Assembly (NCBI RefSeq): GCF_018598555.1
Contig: NZ_JAHEWN010000008.1
Span: forward strand, 1-64,000
DNA length: 64,000 nt
Direction of reading: 5' to 3'
Origin: Curtobacterium aurantiacum
GTDB lineage: Bacteria > Actinomycetota > Actinomycetes > Actinomycetales > Microbacteriaceae
Numbering within the stretch: the stretch's first letter is position 1; every line of letters starts with the position of its first letter. Positions 15,984-24,529 of this stretch are shown one piece after another. The notes under the pieces were generated by a model. It was given only the letters and a program-made list of their open reading frames with translations. It was not told the DNA's origin and did no database searches. Position numbers and translations under genes: made by a program.

Positions 15984-16186
15984 GGGCCGCGCCCGTCGCG
16001 GCGCCAGCGCGCGGCACGGCGCGGCTCGCCGCTCCCCGGTCCGCGTCGGCATCCGCAGGACGCGGACTGCTGACGGCTTGCCCGGCGCTGCCGATCAGTC
16101 CGTGTGCAGGCCCCGCACCACCAGACCCAGCCGACCACGGCCGTGTACCGCCGTGTCCGGCCGACCCCCTCCGACAGGAGTCCCCG

Positions 16187-19100
16187 GTGACCTCACCGCG
16201 TCCCGCCGTCCGCACCCGGTCGTTCCGCGCAGCGACCGTCAGCGCCACCGCCACCGCGTTGGCCGCCGCCACGCTGCTGGCGCTCGTCGTCACCCCGGCG
16301 AACGCCGCAACGCCCGACACCCCGCGGTCACCGGCCGATCCGTCCGCCGCGGCGGTCGCGCCCGAGGAACAGCCGGGAGGCCCGTCCAGCGTCGGTCCCG
16401 CCGCCGACGGCGTGCGGGTGGGTTCCGGCTCCTACGCGCCGACCCCGCCCGACGAGATCACCGACATCGCCGACGTGCGGAAGACGCTGGGCCAGAAGCT
16501 GTACATCGACCCGTCGCAGGCCGGCAAGCCCGTGCCGACGAACCAGTGGTGGACGGACCTGTTGGTCAGCAAGTACTCCGGGGACATGTGGGCGTACCCG
16601 TTCGTGTCCTCGAACAGCGCCGCCGGCACGAAGGTCACGATCCCGACGCGGTGGAACAGCGACGGCACCGCGATGCGGCTCGAGGCCCCGGTGACGGTGG
16701 GCGGGACCGTGGAGCCGACGCCGGACGCGAGCGACCGCACCCTCGCCGACTTCGAGGACGGCCTGCCCGACGGCTGGACCGCGACCGGCGACGCGTTCAC
16801 CTCGACCGCCACCGGCACGGCTACGGGGCAGAGCGCGGTGTCCGGGTGGCTCGGCGGACGCTTCCTGAACTCCTTCAGCGACGAGGACGGCGACGGCGCG
16901 ACCGGCACGCTCACCTCGCCGACCTTCACGATCGACCGGTCCACCCTGGCGTTCCTCGTCGGCGGTGGCCGGCACCCCGACCACGAAGCCGTGCAGCTCC
17001 TGATCGACGGCGACGTCGTCGCGAGCAGCACCGGGACGGACGGCGAGCAGCTGCGCTGGGACAGCTGGGACGTCTCCGCCCACCGGGGACAGTCCGCGCA
17101 GCTGCGGATCGTCGACGACCTCCGTGCCGGATGGGCGCACGTCATGGTCGACCAGCTCCTGCTCACCGACGCCCCGGACGGGCTCGCCGAGCGCTTCTCG
17201 ACGACGTTCACCGCGAAGCAGGCCGACGCGCTCCGCTGGGGTGACTGGAACGTCAGCTGGCGGATGCCGCAGGACGGCCCCGGCGGGCAGTACATGGACG
17301 TCACGAGCATGCAGGGCTCGCCGTACGAGTGGTTCGAGTTCCACGGGATGACCCCGCGCATCACCCTGCAGGACGGCGCCGAGGTCACCGACGCCGACGG
17401 CGAGCCGCTCGACCTGCCGGTGACGACGGACCGGTTCGAGATCCGCCAGGACGGCCACGTCTTCGGGGTGCACGCTCCGGACCGGACGACCTTCACCCGG
17501 GTCGGGAACGCCCTCGAGGCCTCGGCCGGCACGCCGTACCTGGTGCTCAGCGCCGTCCCCGAGCGGGGTCTGACGCTCGACGACCTGCACCGCACCGCGT
17601 TCGCCGTCCCCCGCGACACCACGATGGCGTACTCGTACGACCCGGCCGCGGCGAACGTCCGCCAGCAGTGGTCGATCCGCACCGACACCCTGCAGGGCGA
17701 CGACCACGACACCGTGCAGGGATGGCTGCAGCACCAGTACGCCGACGCCACCACGAACCTGCGGTTCACCGGTGCCACCTACGAGACCCCGCGCGGCACC
17801 ATGCGGACCACGGTCGGCCACGGCGGCTGGACCCTCGACTACGCGTTCACCGGCATCACCCCGGTCGGTGCGACGCCCGAGGCGGTCGGTGACGACCCGT
17901 ACTCCGAGAAGATCATGCGCGAGTACCTGCACGACTACGCCGCGAAGACCACGTACGGCGGCGACACGTACTGGGGCGGCAAGGACGTCCTGCAGCTGGC
18001 CGAGTACATGACCATCGCACGGCAGGTCGGCGCCACCGAGGACGCCCGGAAGCTGCAGGACACCCTCGAGCGCGCCCTGACCGACTGGTACACGTACACG
18101 GACGGCGAGGCGGAGCACTTCTTCGCGATGTACCCGACGTGGAAGGCCCTCATCGGGTTCGCCGACTCGTACGGGTCGGCGCAGTTCAACGACAACCACT
18201 TCCACTACGGGTACTTCGCCGTCGCGACCGCCATGCTCGGCCGGGTCGACCACGACTGGGCTGCGAAGTACCAGGGCATGGCGACGCTCGTCGCGAAGCA
18301 GTACGCGAACTGGGACCGCGACGACGCCCGGTTCCCGCACATGCGGACGTTCGGCGTGTGGGAGGGCCGATCCAACGCCGGCGGGGTGTCCTCGCCCGGT
18401 GGCAACAACCAGGAGTCGTCGTCCGAGGCGATCCAGTCCGAGGCGGGGCTCTTCCTGCTCGGCTCGGTCCTCGGCGACGACGCGATGCAGGCAGCCGGTG
18501 CGGTGCAGTACGTGACCGAGCGGGCCGCCGTGCGCGCCTACTGGCAGAACGTGCGTGGCAACCCCGCGTCGGCGTCGTACGACGGCAACGGCGCGTTCCC
18601 CGAGGAGTACGAGCACGGGCAGGCGGGGATCCTCTTCGACTCCGGCCAGGCCCACTCCACGTACTTCTCCGGCGACCCCGCGTGGATCTTCGGCATCCAG
18701 TGGATGCCCATCGCCCCGTGGTTCGACTACTTCGGCTGGGACCCGGGCTTCTCGAAGGCCCTGATGCGCGAGATGATGGCCGCCCGCCCGGAGTCCATCG
18801 GGCAGGCCGGCGTCACCGACGGCAACGCGGCACGCATCCAGATGCTCACGAAGAAGTGGTGGGGCGTCGGCAGCTACGGCGACGTCAAGATCACCCGCGA
18901 CCGCCCGGCCGCGATCGGTGAGCTGCAGGACGCGATCCGCGCGGTCGAGGCGAACCACCCCGGGTACGTCACCCGACGAACCGCGGCGAACCCGCTGTAC
19001 GTCCCGGCCACCGACACCCTGCTGGTGAGCGTGGACGACGACGGACGGGTGGTGTTCCCGGACCGGTACTGGACGCCGGAGAACCTGCCCGACTCGCTGG

Positions 19101-21649
19101 TGCCCGCCGAGCTCGACGGTCCCACCGCCGACCGGAAGCCCCAGGACTGGCCGACGCCGTCCCCGCTGATGCCGTTCCTGGTGGAGGACTTCCGCGCCGA
19201 CACCACAACCATCGACCAGCTGTACGGCGTCGACCTCACCGACCACACCCCGGGCACGGACACCGAGCACGCCGCGCGGGTGTTCAGCGGCATGGGTGAC
19301 GCCCTCGGCAACGTCGTCCTCGGGTTCCTCGGGCAGTACGACCCGGACACCTACGCCGACGTGCACGCCGCACTGTGGGCAGCCGACGACCCGGCCGTCA
19401 CCGGGCAGTCGATGGCCGGCCTGGTGTACCACCAGGCGATGTCGAACCGGACCGTCGGCACCGAGGTCACCGACCGGCACACCTCCGATCCCCTCAGCCA
19501 GGTGTTCCGCGCCCCGGACGGGACGATCAGCTACGTGCTGGACAACCCCGACACCGTGCAGCACACCTACGACGTCTACGAGGGCACGGAGGTGATCGGG
19601 CAGATCGCGGTCCCGGCACAGACGCAGATCACGTCGCAGCTCGACGCACGGCTCACCGAGGTCGTCGTCAGCACCGAGGGCGACCCGAAGACGATCGTCC
19701 CCGGGGCCACCACGACCTTCACCGCGACCGGCTACGACCAGTACGGCGCCACCGTCGCGCTCGACGACGTCTCCTGGTCGACCGACACCGGCACGGTCAG
19801 TGACGCCGGTGTGCACCGTGCCTCGGCGCGGGCGGAGCACGCGACGGTCACCGCGACGGTCGGCGACGTGCACGGGTCGTACGCCTTCCGGGTCGCCCCG
19901 GCACCGGTGTTGACCGGCATCGACGTCACGCCCGGCTTCGACCGGCTCGTCGTCGGGACGCCGCAGCGGTTCCGTGCCGCCGGCCACGACCAGTACGGCG
20001 ACCCGGCGGCCCTGCCCGCCGACGTCACCTGGTCGTACACCGGCGCCGGGAGCGCCGGCACCGACGGCACCGTGACCACCACGGCCGCGGGCTCCGGGTA
20101 CGTCGTCGCCACCGGTGGCGGTGTCGAGGGGTCGGCGGTCGTCGCCTCGGTGACGTCGATCCCCGACGCCGCGGCCGGTGCCGACGTCGTCGCGAGCTCC
20201 ACGGACGGCGGGAACACCGCGGGGAAGGCCGTCGACGGCGACCGCAGCACGCGGTGGGAGAGCGCCCACGGTGTCGACGACGTCGACTACACGATCGACC
20301 TCGGCCGCCTGACCGACGTCGACACCGTGCAGGTGGACTGGGAGAACGCGGCGGCCGCACGGTACGTCGTGCAGGTCCGCGACACCGCCGACGACGAGTG
20401 GCGCGACGTCCGCACGGTCGACAAGACCACCCCCGACGCGGACACCGTCACCGTCGGGGCGACCGCCCGGTTCGTGCGCCTGCACCTGACCGACCGGCTC
20501 ACCGGGTACGGCTACTCCATCTGGGAGGTCCACGTGTCCGGCACCCCGGCGGCCTCCACCGTCGACGCCGAGGACGTCCTCGTCGCGCCCCGGGCCGCGA
20601 CCGTCCGTCGCGGCGACGAGGTCCGGATGGCCGCGTACGGGTTCGACCACGACGGGTTCGGCGGGCGGCTCGACCCGGCCCGACCGGAGTGGACCGTCGA
20701 CGGTGGCGGCAGCGTCGACGGCGAAGGTGTCGTCACCGCAGCGACCGAGGGCGGTGTGACCGCAACGGTCACCGCCACCGTGCCGGGAGCATCCGGAAGG
20801 GCCACCGTCACGACCCTCGACGAGGCGACCGACGACGACGGAACCGCACCCTCGCCCGCCCGCGACGTGGCGGCCGGCAAGCCCGTCACCACCTCCTCCG
20901 ACGAACGGCGCGACCTGGCCGGTGGCAACGCGGTCGACGGGGACGGCCGGACCCGGTGGTCCAGCGCCGCGCGCGACGGCGAGTGGTTGGCCGTCGACCT
21001 CGGCCAGGTCGTGCCGATCGACCAGGTGCAGCTCGACTGGGAGGCCGCGTCCGCCGACGCCTACCGGATCCAGGTCCGTGACGACGCCGACGACACCTGG
21101 CGCACCGTCGCCGACGAGGAGCACGGGTCCGGCGGCGACGTGGCCCACCGCTTCGACGAGGACGAGGTCAGCGGCCGGTTCGTCCGGCTCGTGGCCGACC
21201 GTCGCCACACCGAGTTCGGCGTCTCCCTCTGGGACCTCCGCGTCTACTCGACGCAGGGCGAACCGACGCCGGACCTCGCACGGCGGGCGACCGTCTCGTC
21301 GTCGGCCGACGAGGGCGACGGCGTCCCCGCACGCAACGCCGTCGACGGCGACCCGGGCTCACGCTGGGCGAGCGCGCACACGGACGACGAGTGGCTCGCC
21401 GTCGACCTCGGCGCACCGCACCGCCTGCACAGCGCGGTGCTCCGGTGGGAGGACGCCTTCGGACGCTCCTACCGGATCGAGGCCCGGAACGCGGGCGACG
21501 ACGACTGGACGACCCTCGCCACCGAGGCCGACGGTGACGGTGGGACCGACCGACACAGCCTGGACGGCTCGTGGCGGTACGTCCGCGTGCACGGCATCGA
21601 ACGGGCGACCCCGTACGGCTACTCCCTGTACGACCTCGAGATCCGGTAG
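16187..21649 (+). CDS. Secreted GH81 endo-beta-1,3-glucanase with inserted and C-terminal binding modules
   Basis: This 1820-residue exported enzyme cleaves beta-1,3-glucan such as fungal wall glucan, callose or laminarin. A signal peptide spans residues 1-40 (ANA|A). The GH81 catalytic region (about 90-900) has NQWWTDLL (119-126) and the active-site segments FNDNHFHYG (Asp669) and NQESSSEA (Glu743, Glu747). A domain of about 160 residues (184-345, FEDGLPDGW to VDQLLLTD), like the binding domain of some GH32 enzymes, interrupts the N-terminal sandwich. After the catalytic part come Ig-like Big_2 repeats (1150-1320 and 1456-1550) and three F5/8C/CBM32-like discoidin domains (1325-1451, 1560-1690, 1693-1820). 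The start is GTG at 16187 with AGGAG 6 nt upstream. No sortase signal is seen. Confidence 0.93.
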   Translation: MTSPRPAVRTRSFRAATVSATATALAAATLLALVVTPANAATPDTPRSPADPSAAAVAPEEQPGGPSSVGPAADGVRVGSGSYAPTPPDEITDIADVRKTLGQKLYIDPSQAGKPVPTNQWWTDLLVSKYSGDMWAYPFVSSNSAAGTKVTIPTRWNSDGTAMRLEAPVTVGGTVEPTPDASDRTLADFEDGLPDGWTATGDAFTSTATGTATGQSAVSGWLGGRFLNSFSDEDGDGATGTLTSPTFTIDRSTLAFLVGGGRHPDHEAVQLLIDGDVVASSTGTDGEQLRWDSWDVSAHRGQSAQLRIVDDLRAGWAHVMVDQLLLTDAPDGLAERFSTTFTAKQADALRWGDWNVSWRMPQDGPGGQYMDVTSMQGSPYEWFEFHGMTPRITLQDGAEVTDADGEPLDLPVTTDRFEIRQDGHVFGVHAPDRTTFTRVGNALEASAGTPYLVLSAVPERGLTLDDLHRTAFAVPRDTTMAYSYDPAAANVRQQWSIRTDTLQGDDHDTVQGWLQHQYADATTNLRFTGATYETPRGTMRTTVGHGGWTLDYAFTGITPVGATPEAVGDDPYSEKIMREYLHDYAAKTTYGGDTYWGGKDVLQLAEYMTIARQVGATEDARKLQDTLERALTDWYTYTDGEAEHFFAMYPTWKALIGFADSYGSAQFNDNHFHYGYFAVATAMLGRVDHDWAAKYQGMATLVAKQYANWDRDDARFPHMRTFGVWEGRSNAGGVSSPGGNNQESSSEAIQSEAGLFLLGSVLGDDAMQAAGAVQYVTERAAVRAYWQNVRGNPASASYDGNGAFPEEYEHGQAGILFDSGQAHSTYFSGDPAWIFGIQWMPIAPWFDYFGWDPGFSKALMREMMAARPESIGQAGVTDGNAARIQMLTKKWWGVGSYGDVKITRDRPAAIGELQDAIRAVEANHPGYVTRRTAANPLYVPATDTLLVSVDDDGRVVFPDRYWTPENLPDSLVPAELDGPTADRKPQDWPTPSPLMPFLVEDFRADTTTIDQLYGVDLTDHTPGTDTEHAARVFSGMGDALGNVVLGFLGQYDPDTYADVHAALWAADDPAVTGQSMAGLVYHQAMSNRTVGTEVTDRHTSDPLSQVFRAPDGTISYVLDNPDTVQHTYDVYEGTEVIGQIAVPAQTQITSQLDARLTEVVVSTEGDPKTIVPGATTTFTATGYDQYGATVALDDVSWSTDTGTVSDAGVHRASARAEHATVTATVGDVHGSYAFRVAPAPVLTGIDVTPGFDRLVVGTPQRFRAAGHDQYGDPAALPADVTWSYTGAGSAGTDGTVTTTAAGSGYVVATGGGVEGSAVVASVTSIPDAAAGADVVASSTDGGNTAGKAVDGDRSTRWESAHGVDDVDYTIDLGRLTDVDTVQVDWENAAAARYVVQVRDTADDEWRDVRTVDKTTPDADTVTVGATARFVRLHLTDRLTGYGYSIWEVHVSGTPAASTVDAEDVLVAPRAATVRRGDEVRMAAYGFDHDGFGGRLDPARPEWTVDGGGSVDGEGVVTAATEGGVTATVTATVPGASGRATVTTLDEATDDDGTAPSPARDVAAGKPVTTSSDERRDLAGGNAVDGDGRTRWSSAARDGEWLAVDLGQVVPIDQVQLDWEAASADAYRIQVRDDADDTWRTVADEEHGSGGDVAHRFDEDEVSGRFVRLVADRRHTEFGVSLWDLRVYSTQGEPTPDLARRATVSSSADEGDGVPARNAVDGDPGSRWASAHTDDEWLAVDLGAPHRLHSAVLRWEDAFGRSYRIEARNAGDDDWTTLATEADGDGGTDRHSLDGSWRYVRVHGIERATPYGYSLYDLEIR

Positions 21650-21661
21650 CGACGGCTGCCG

Positions 21662-21713
21662 CCGTCGGACGACGTCGCCGCCGCCGCCGCGGTGCGGTTA
21701 CGTCGTCCGACGG
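21662..21713 (+). terminator. Hairpin after the GH81 gene
   Basis: CCGTCGGACGAC (21662-21673) pairs with GTCGTCCGACGG (21702-21713), 12 nt past the GH81 stop. The loop is 28 nt and GC-rich. Its right arm overlaps the 18-bp motif at 21699, so the two readings compete. Confidence 0.5.
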
Positions 21714-21716
21714 ATG
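21699..21716. promoter_or_regulatory. Shared 18-bp motif, copy 1 (TACGTC...ACGGATG)
   Basis: TACGTCGTCCGACGGATG lies 65 nt before the ATG at 21782. The same motif precedes genes at 24530, 29515 and 58216. The core CGTCG..CGACG is a dyad. This copy overlaps the right arm of the GH81 terminator hairpin. Confidence 0.5.
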
Positions 21717-21781
21717 CCCCGGACCGGCGAGACCACGGATCCTGGCGGGACAGCACCCGCACGACGTCAGGAGCCCGCACC

Positions 21782-22438
21782 ATGACCACCACCCCCATCG
21801 AGACCCTCGGCATCATCGGCGCCGGCAACGTCGGCGCGCAGATCGCCCGCCGCGCAATCGGCGTCGGAATCGACGTCGTCCTCGCGAACTCCCGCGGGCC
21901 GGAGACGCTCGAGGCCCTGATCGACGAGCTCTCCCCCGGTGCCGGAGCAGCCACCGTCGCCGATGCCGCCCGGGCCGGCGACGTCGTGGTCGTCTCGATC
22001 CCGATCAACGGCTACCGGGACCTGCCCGCCGAGGCGTTCGCCGGCAAGGTGGTCGTCGACACCGGCAACTACTACCCGGAGTTCTTCGGACTGGTGGACG
22101 AACTCGAGCAGGGGACGGTGCCGACCACCTCCGAGCTGCTCCAACGGTCGCTGCCGGACGCCCGGGTCGTCAAGGCGTTCAACAACCTCGGTGCCACCGA
22201 CGTCACCACGGACGGGGCCGCCGCCGGAACTCCGGGGCGCCGAGCCCTCACCGTCGCCGGGGACGACGTGGACGCGAAGGCCGTCGTCACGGAACTGCTC
22301 GACCGGTTCGGGTTCGACGTGGTCGACGTGGGACCGCTCAGCGAGGGCTGGCGCTACGAACGTGACCAGCCGGCGTACGGGGTCCGGCACGACCGGGCCG
22401 GCATGACCGCCGCACTGGCGGCAGCAGCTCGCCGCTAG
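21782..22438 (+). CDS. NADPH-dependent F420 reductase-like oxidoreductase
   Basis: This 218-residue protein has an N-terminal Rossmann motif GIIGAGNVGAQIARRA (PF03807, F420-dependent NADP oxidoreductase group). SRGPETL after the second strand fits NADP(H) binding. KAFNNLGATD is typical of the family. It probably transfers hydride between NADPH and a flavin or deazaflavin, in the cytoplasm. The start is ATG at 21782, with AGGAG 8 nt upstream. Its stop overlaps the end of the convergent ArsR gene by 4 nt. A clear paralogue lies at 58216, and both are preceded by the TACGTC motif. Confidence 0.87.
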   Translation: MTTTPIETLGIIGAGNVGAQIARRAIGVGIDVVLANSRGPETLEALIDELSPGAGAATVADAARAGDVVVVSIPINGYRDLPAEAFAGKVVVDTGNYYPEFFGLVDELEQGTVPTTSELLQRSLPDARVVKAFNNLGATDVTTDGAAAGTPGRRALTVAGDDVDAKAVVTELLDRFGFDVVDVGPLSEGWRYERDQPAYGVRHDRAGMTAALAAAARR

Positions 22439-22818
22439 CCCGCGGACGACACCCCGGGCGCCGCCTGCGCCCCGGGGTCGTCCCTGACCGCTGCCGCGAC
22501 GAGGGTGTCGAGCAGCCCGGGCCAGCGCGCGTCGAGCGCGTCCCGGCGCAGCTGCACGGCGTGCTCGCGTCCCGTCACACGGGTCCGGGTGAGCCCCGAC
22601 TCGCGCAGCACCTTGAAGTGGTGCGAGAGCGTCGTCTTGTGGATGTCGAGCCGGTAGTCGGTGAGGTTGCACGGGTGGTAGTCGCCGTCCGACAGCCGCT
22701 CGATGATCACGAGTCGCGCCGGGTCACCGGCCGCCCGGAGCACCCGCACGAGTTCCAGGTCGTCGACGGCGGGCAGCGGGAAGGGGTCGTGCCCGACCTT
22801 CGGCTCTTCGTTTGACAT
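22435..22818 (-). CDS. ArsR-type winged-helix repressor
   Basis: This 127-residue protein has a winged helix-turn-helix (about 22-95: LRAAGDPARLVIIERLSDGD, recognition helix HKTTLSHHFKVLRESGL). No metal-binding cysteine cluster is visible; the lone Cys50 near the first helix suggests an organic or redox signal at most. It is divergent from the DJ-1/SDR genes at 22908. Two copies of a TTTGA-N6-TCAAA dyad lie in the shared promoter, one over its own start codon, so it most likely represses itself and the divergent operon. TAGGTT lies 6 nt before the ATG, a leaderless arrangement. Confidence 0.87.
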   Translation of the reverse strand: MSNEEPKVGHDPFPLPAVDDLELVRVLRAAGDPARLVIIERLSDGDYHPCNLTDYRLDIHKTTLSHHFKVLRESGLTRTRVTGREHAVQLRRDALDARWPGLLDTLVAAAVRDDPGAQAAPGVSSAG

Positions 22819-22826
22819 GCATCAAA
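22811..22826. promoter_or_regulatory. ArsR operator 1
   Basis: TTTGACATGCATCAAA is a dyad TTTGA/TCAAA that overlaps the start codon of the regulator (22816-22818). The second copy 39 nt away matches it in 15 of 16 positions when read in the other direction. Confidence 0.75.
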
Positions 22827-22830
22827 CCTA
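22825..22830 (-). promoter_or_regulatory. -10-like TAGGTT placed for a leaderless start
   Basis: The hexamer lies 6 nt before the ATG at 22818 on the minus strand. Operator 1 overlaps both it and the start codon, so a bound repressor would block initiation. Confidence 0.5.
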
Positions 22831-22849
22831 TCAGGAATGATCCCAATGG

Positions 22850-22865
22850 TTTGATGCTTGTCAAA
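22850..22865. promoter_or_regulatory. ArsR operator 2
   Basis: TTTGATGCTTGTCAAA, the inverted near-copy of operator 1, lies 42 nt upstream of the GTG at 22908 and controls the rightward operon. Confidence 0.75.
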
Positions 22866-22907
22866 CGATGCTGAGGCAACGACCTCGGAACCGAAGGAGT
22901 GCCCACC

Positions 22908-23507
22908 GTGCCCACCACCACCGACCCCCGCGTCACGGACAACCGCGCCGCGATCCGCGCCGACCGACCGCCCGTCGGCCGGATCGCGATCGTCACCGCG
23001 GACCACGTCGAGGACGTCGAGTTCTTCTACCCCTACTACCGGTTCGTCGAGGCCGGTTACGACGTCGACGTCCTCACGCCCGACGGCGGGACCGTCACCG
23101 GGTACGTCGGCCTGTCCCTGCGGACCGGGCTGCAGCGCGTCGCGGACGCCACCGCCGAGCACTACGACGCGCTCTTCATCCCCGGCGGCCTGGCCCCGGC
23201 CGAGGTCCGGACCATCCCGGAGGCCCTGGCGTTCGTCCGCGACTTCGCCGCCACGGGCCGACTCATCGGCGCCGTGTGCCACGGACCCCAGGTCCTGGCC
23301 TCCGCCGGGCTGGTCGACGGACGCAGCCTGACGTCCTGGCACGAGGTCGCCGACGAGGTCCGCGCGGCCGGCGGCACCTGGATCGACGAGCCCGTGGTCG
23401 AGGACGGCCAGTTCGTCACCGCACGGAAGCCCGGCGACATGCCGCAGCAGCTGGCCCGGATCCTCGAACGGCTCGCCGACGTGCGGACGGAGCGCAACCA
23501 TGTCTGA
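22908..23507 (+). CDS. DJ-1/PfpI family protein
   Basis: This 199-residue protein has the glutamine amidotransferase-like fold of the DJ-1/PfpI family, which includes glyoxalase/deglycase-like and stress proteins. The nucleophile elbow is GAVCHGPQ with Cys124 and His125, and acidic residues near 35-38 (VEDVE) fit the usual Glu partner. The start is GTG at 22908, 8 nt after AAGGAG; the earlier GTG at 22899 lies inside that site. It overlaps the next gene (SDR) by 8 nt and is divergent from the ArsR repressor. Confidence 0.88.
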   Translation: MPTTTDPRVTDNRAAIRADRPPVGRIAIVTADHVEDVEFFYPYYRFVEAGYDVDVLTPDGGTVTGYVGLSLRTGLQRVADATAEHYDALFIPGGLAPAEVRTIPEALAFVRDFAATGRLIGAVCHGPQVLASAGLVDGRSLTSWHEVADEVRAAGGTWIDEPVVEDGQFVTARKPGDMPQQLARILERLADVRTERNHV

Positions 23508-24447
23508 CCCCGTCCGCACCCCCTTCACCGCGTCCGCCACCGCGGCCGACGTCCTCGCCGACGTGGACCTGCACGGTCGCCGGTACCTGGTGACCGGAGG
23601 TGCCTCCGGCATCGGCGCGGAGACCGCCCGCGCCCTCGCCGACGCCGGAGCCGAGGTCGTCGTCGGGGTGCGTGACACGGCCCGCGCCGACGCGGCGTTC
23701 GCCGACCTGGAGGCCCGTGGCCGGGTCGTGCCGCGAGCGCTCGACCTCAGCGACCTCGGTTCCGTGCGCCGCTTCACCAACGCGTGGCAGGGCACGGTCG
23801 ACGGGGTGGTCGCGAACGCCGGCGTGATGGCGCTCCCCGAGAAGCAGCTCACCGCATCGGGCTGGGAGATGCAACTCGCGACGAACCACCTCGGCCACTT
23901 CGCCCTGCTGCTCGGCCTGCAGGAGCACCTGTTCGCGGCCGGTGACGCCAGGGTGGTGACCGTGAGCTCGACCGCGCACCTGCGCTCCCCGTTCCACTTC
24001 GAGGACCCGCACTTCGCCGTGCGTCCCTACGACCGCTGGGCGGCGTACGCGCAGTCGAAGACGGCCGACGTGCTCCTCGCGGTCGGGGTCGCCGACCTGT
24101 GGGCCGACCACGGCGTCACCGCGAACGCGCTCATGCCGGGGTGGATCACCACACGGCTGCAACGCCACCTCGACGACACGACGCTCCGGGCGATGGGCGC
24201 GCTGGACGACGACGGCAACCGGATCGAGCAGCCGTTCTTCAAGACCCCGGCGCAGGGTGCGGCGACGTCGGCGCTGCTCGTCGCCTCCCCGCTGGTCGCC
24301 GGCGTGACCGGGCGGTACTTCGAGGACAACCAGGAGTCTCCGGTCCTCGACGACGGCACCGGGCACGACCGCGGGGTGGCGCGGTACGCGCTCGACCGCG
24401 GCAACGCGGAGCGGCTCTGGACACTGGGCGCCGGATACGTCAGCTGA
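23500..24447 (+). CDS. Short-chain dehydrogenase/reductase
   Basis: This 315-residue NAD(P)-dependent SDR has the cofactor motif VTGGASGIG (31-39), the structural NAG (ANAGVM) and the catalytic YAQSK pair after a Ser in VSSTAHL. The length and the sequence near LRSPFHFEDPHF resemble the retinol-dehydrogenase/WW-oxidoreductase-like group (oxidoreductases of hydrophobic alcohols or ketones). It overlaps the PfpI gene by 8 nt. Its last codons contain the TACGTCAGCTGACGG motif that precedes the next gene. Confidence 0.9.
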   Translation: MSDPVRTPFTASATAADVLADVDLHGRRYLVTGGASGIGAETARALADAGAEVVVGVRDTARADAAFADLEARGRVVPRALDLSDLGSVRRFTNAWQGTVDGVVANAGVMALPEKQLTASGWEMQLATNHLGHFALLLGLQEHLFAAGDARVVTVSSTAHLRSPFHFEDPHFAVRPYDRWAAYAQSKTADVLLAVGVADLWADHGVTANALMPGWITTRLQRHLDDTTLRAMGALDDDGNRIEQPFFKTPAQGAATSALLVASPLVAGVTGRYFEDNQESPVLDDGTGHDRGVARYALDRGNAERLWTLGAGYVS

Positions 24448-24453
24448 CGGATG
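24436..24453. promoter_or_regulatory. Shared 18-bp motif, copy 2
   Basis: TACGTCAGCTGACGGATG spans the stop codon of the SDR gene; CGTCAGCTGACG is a perfect 12-bp dyad. It ends 76 nt before the TTG start at 24530. This position inside coding sequence makes chance conservation of the flanks less likely. Confidence 0.55.
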
Positions 24454-24529
24454 CTGCCGGGACGGGCCTCCTGTCAGCGTGGACCGCGCCACGCACCATC
24501 CGTCACCAGCGACGCACGAGGAGCCCACC

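Noticed and set aside
16328-21208. A minus-strand frame of over 1600 codons opposite the GH81 gene
   Set aside because: The composition (V, G, R, D repeats without domains) is that of an antisense shadow, while the plus strand has catalytic motifs and several recognised domains.
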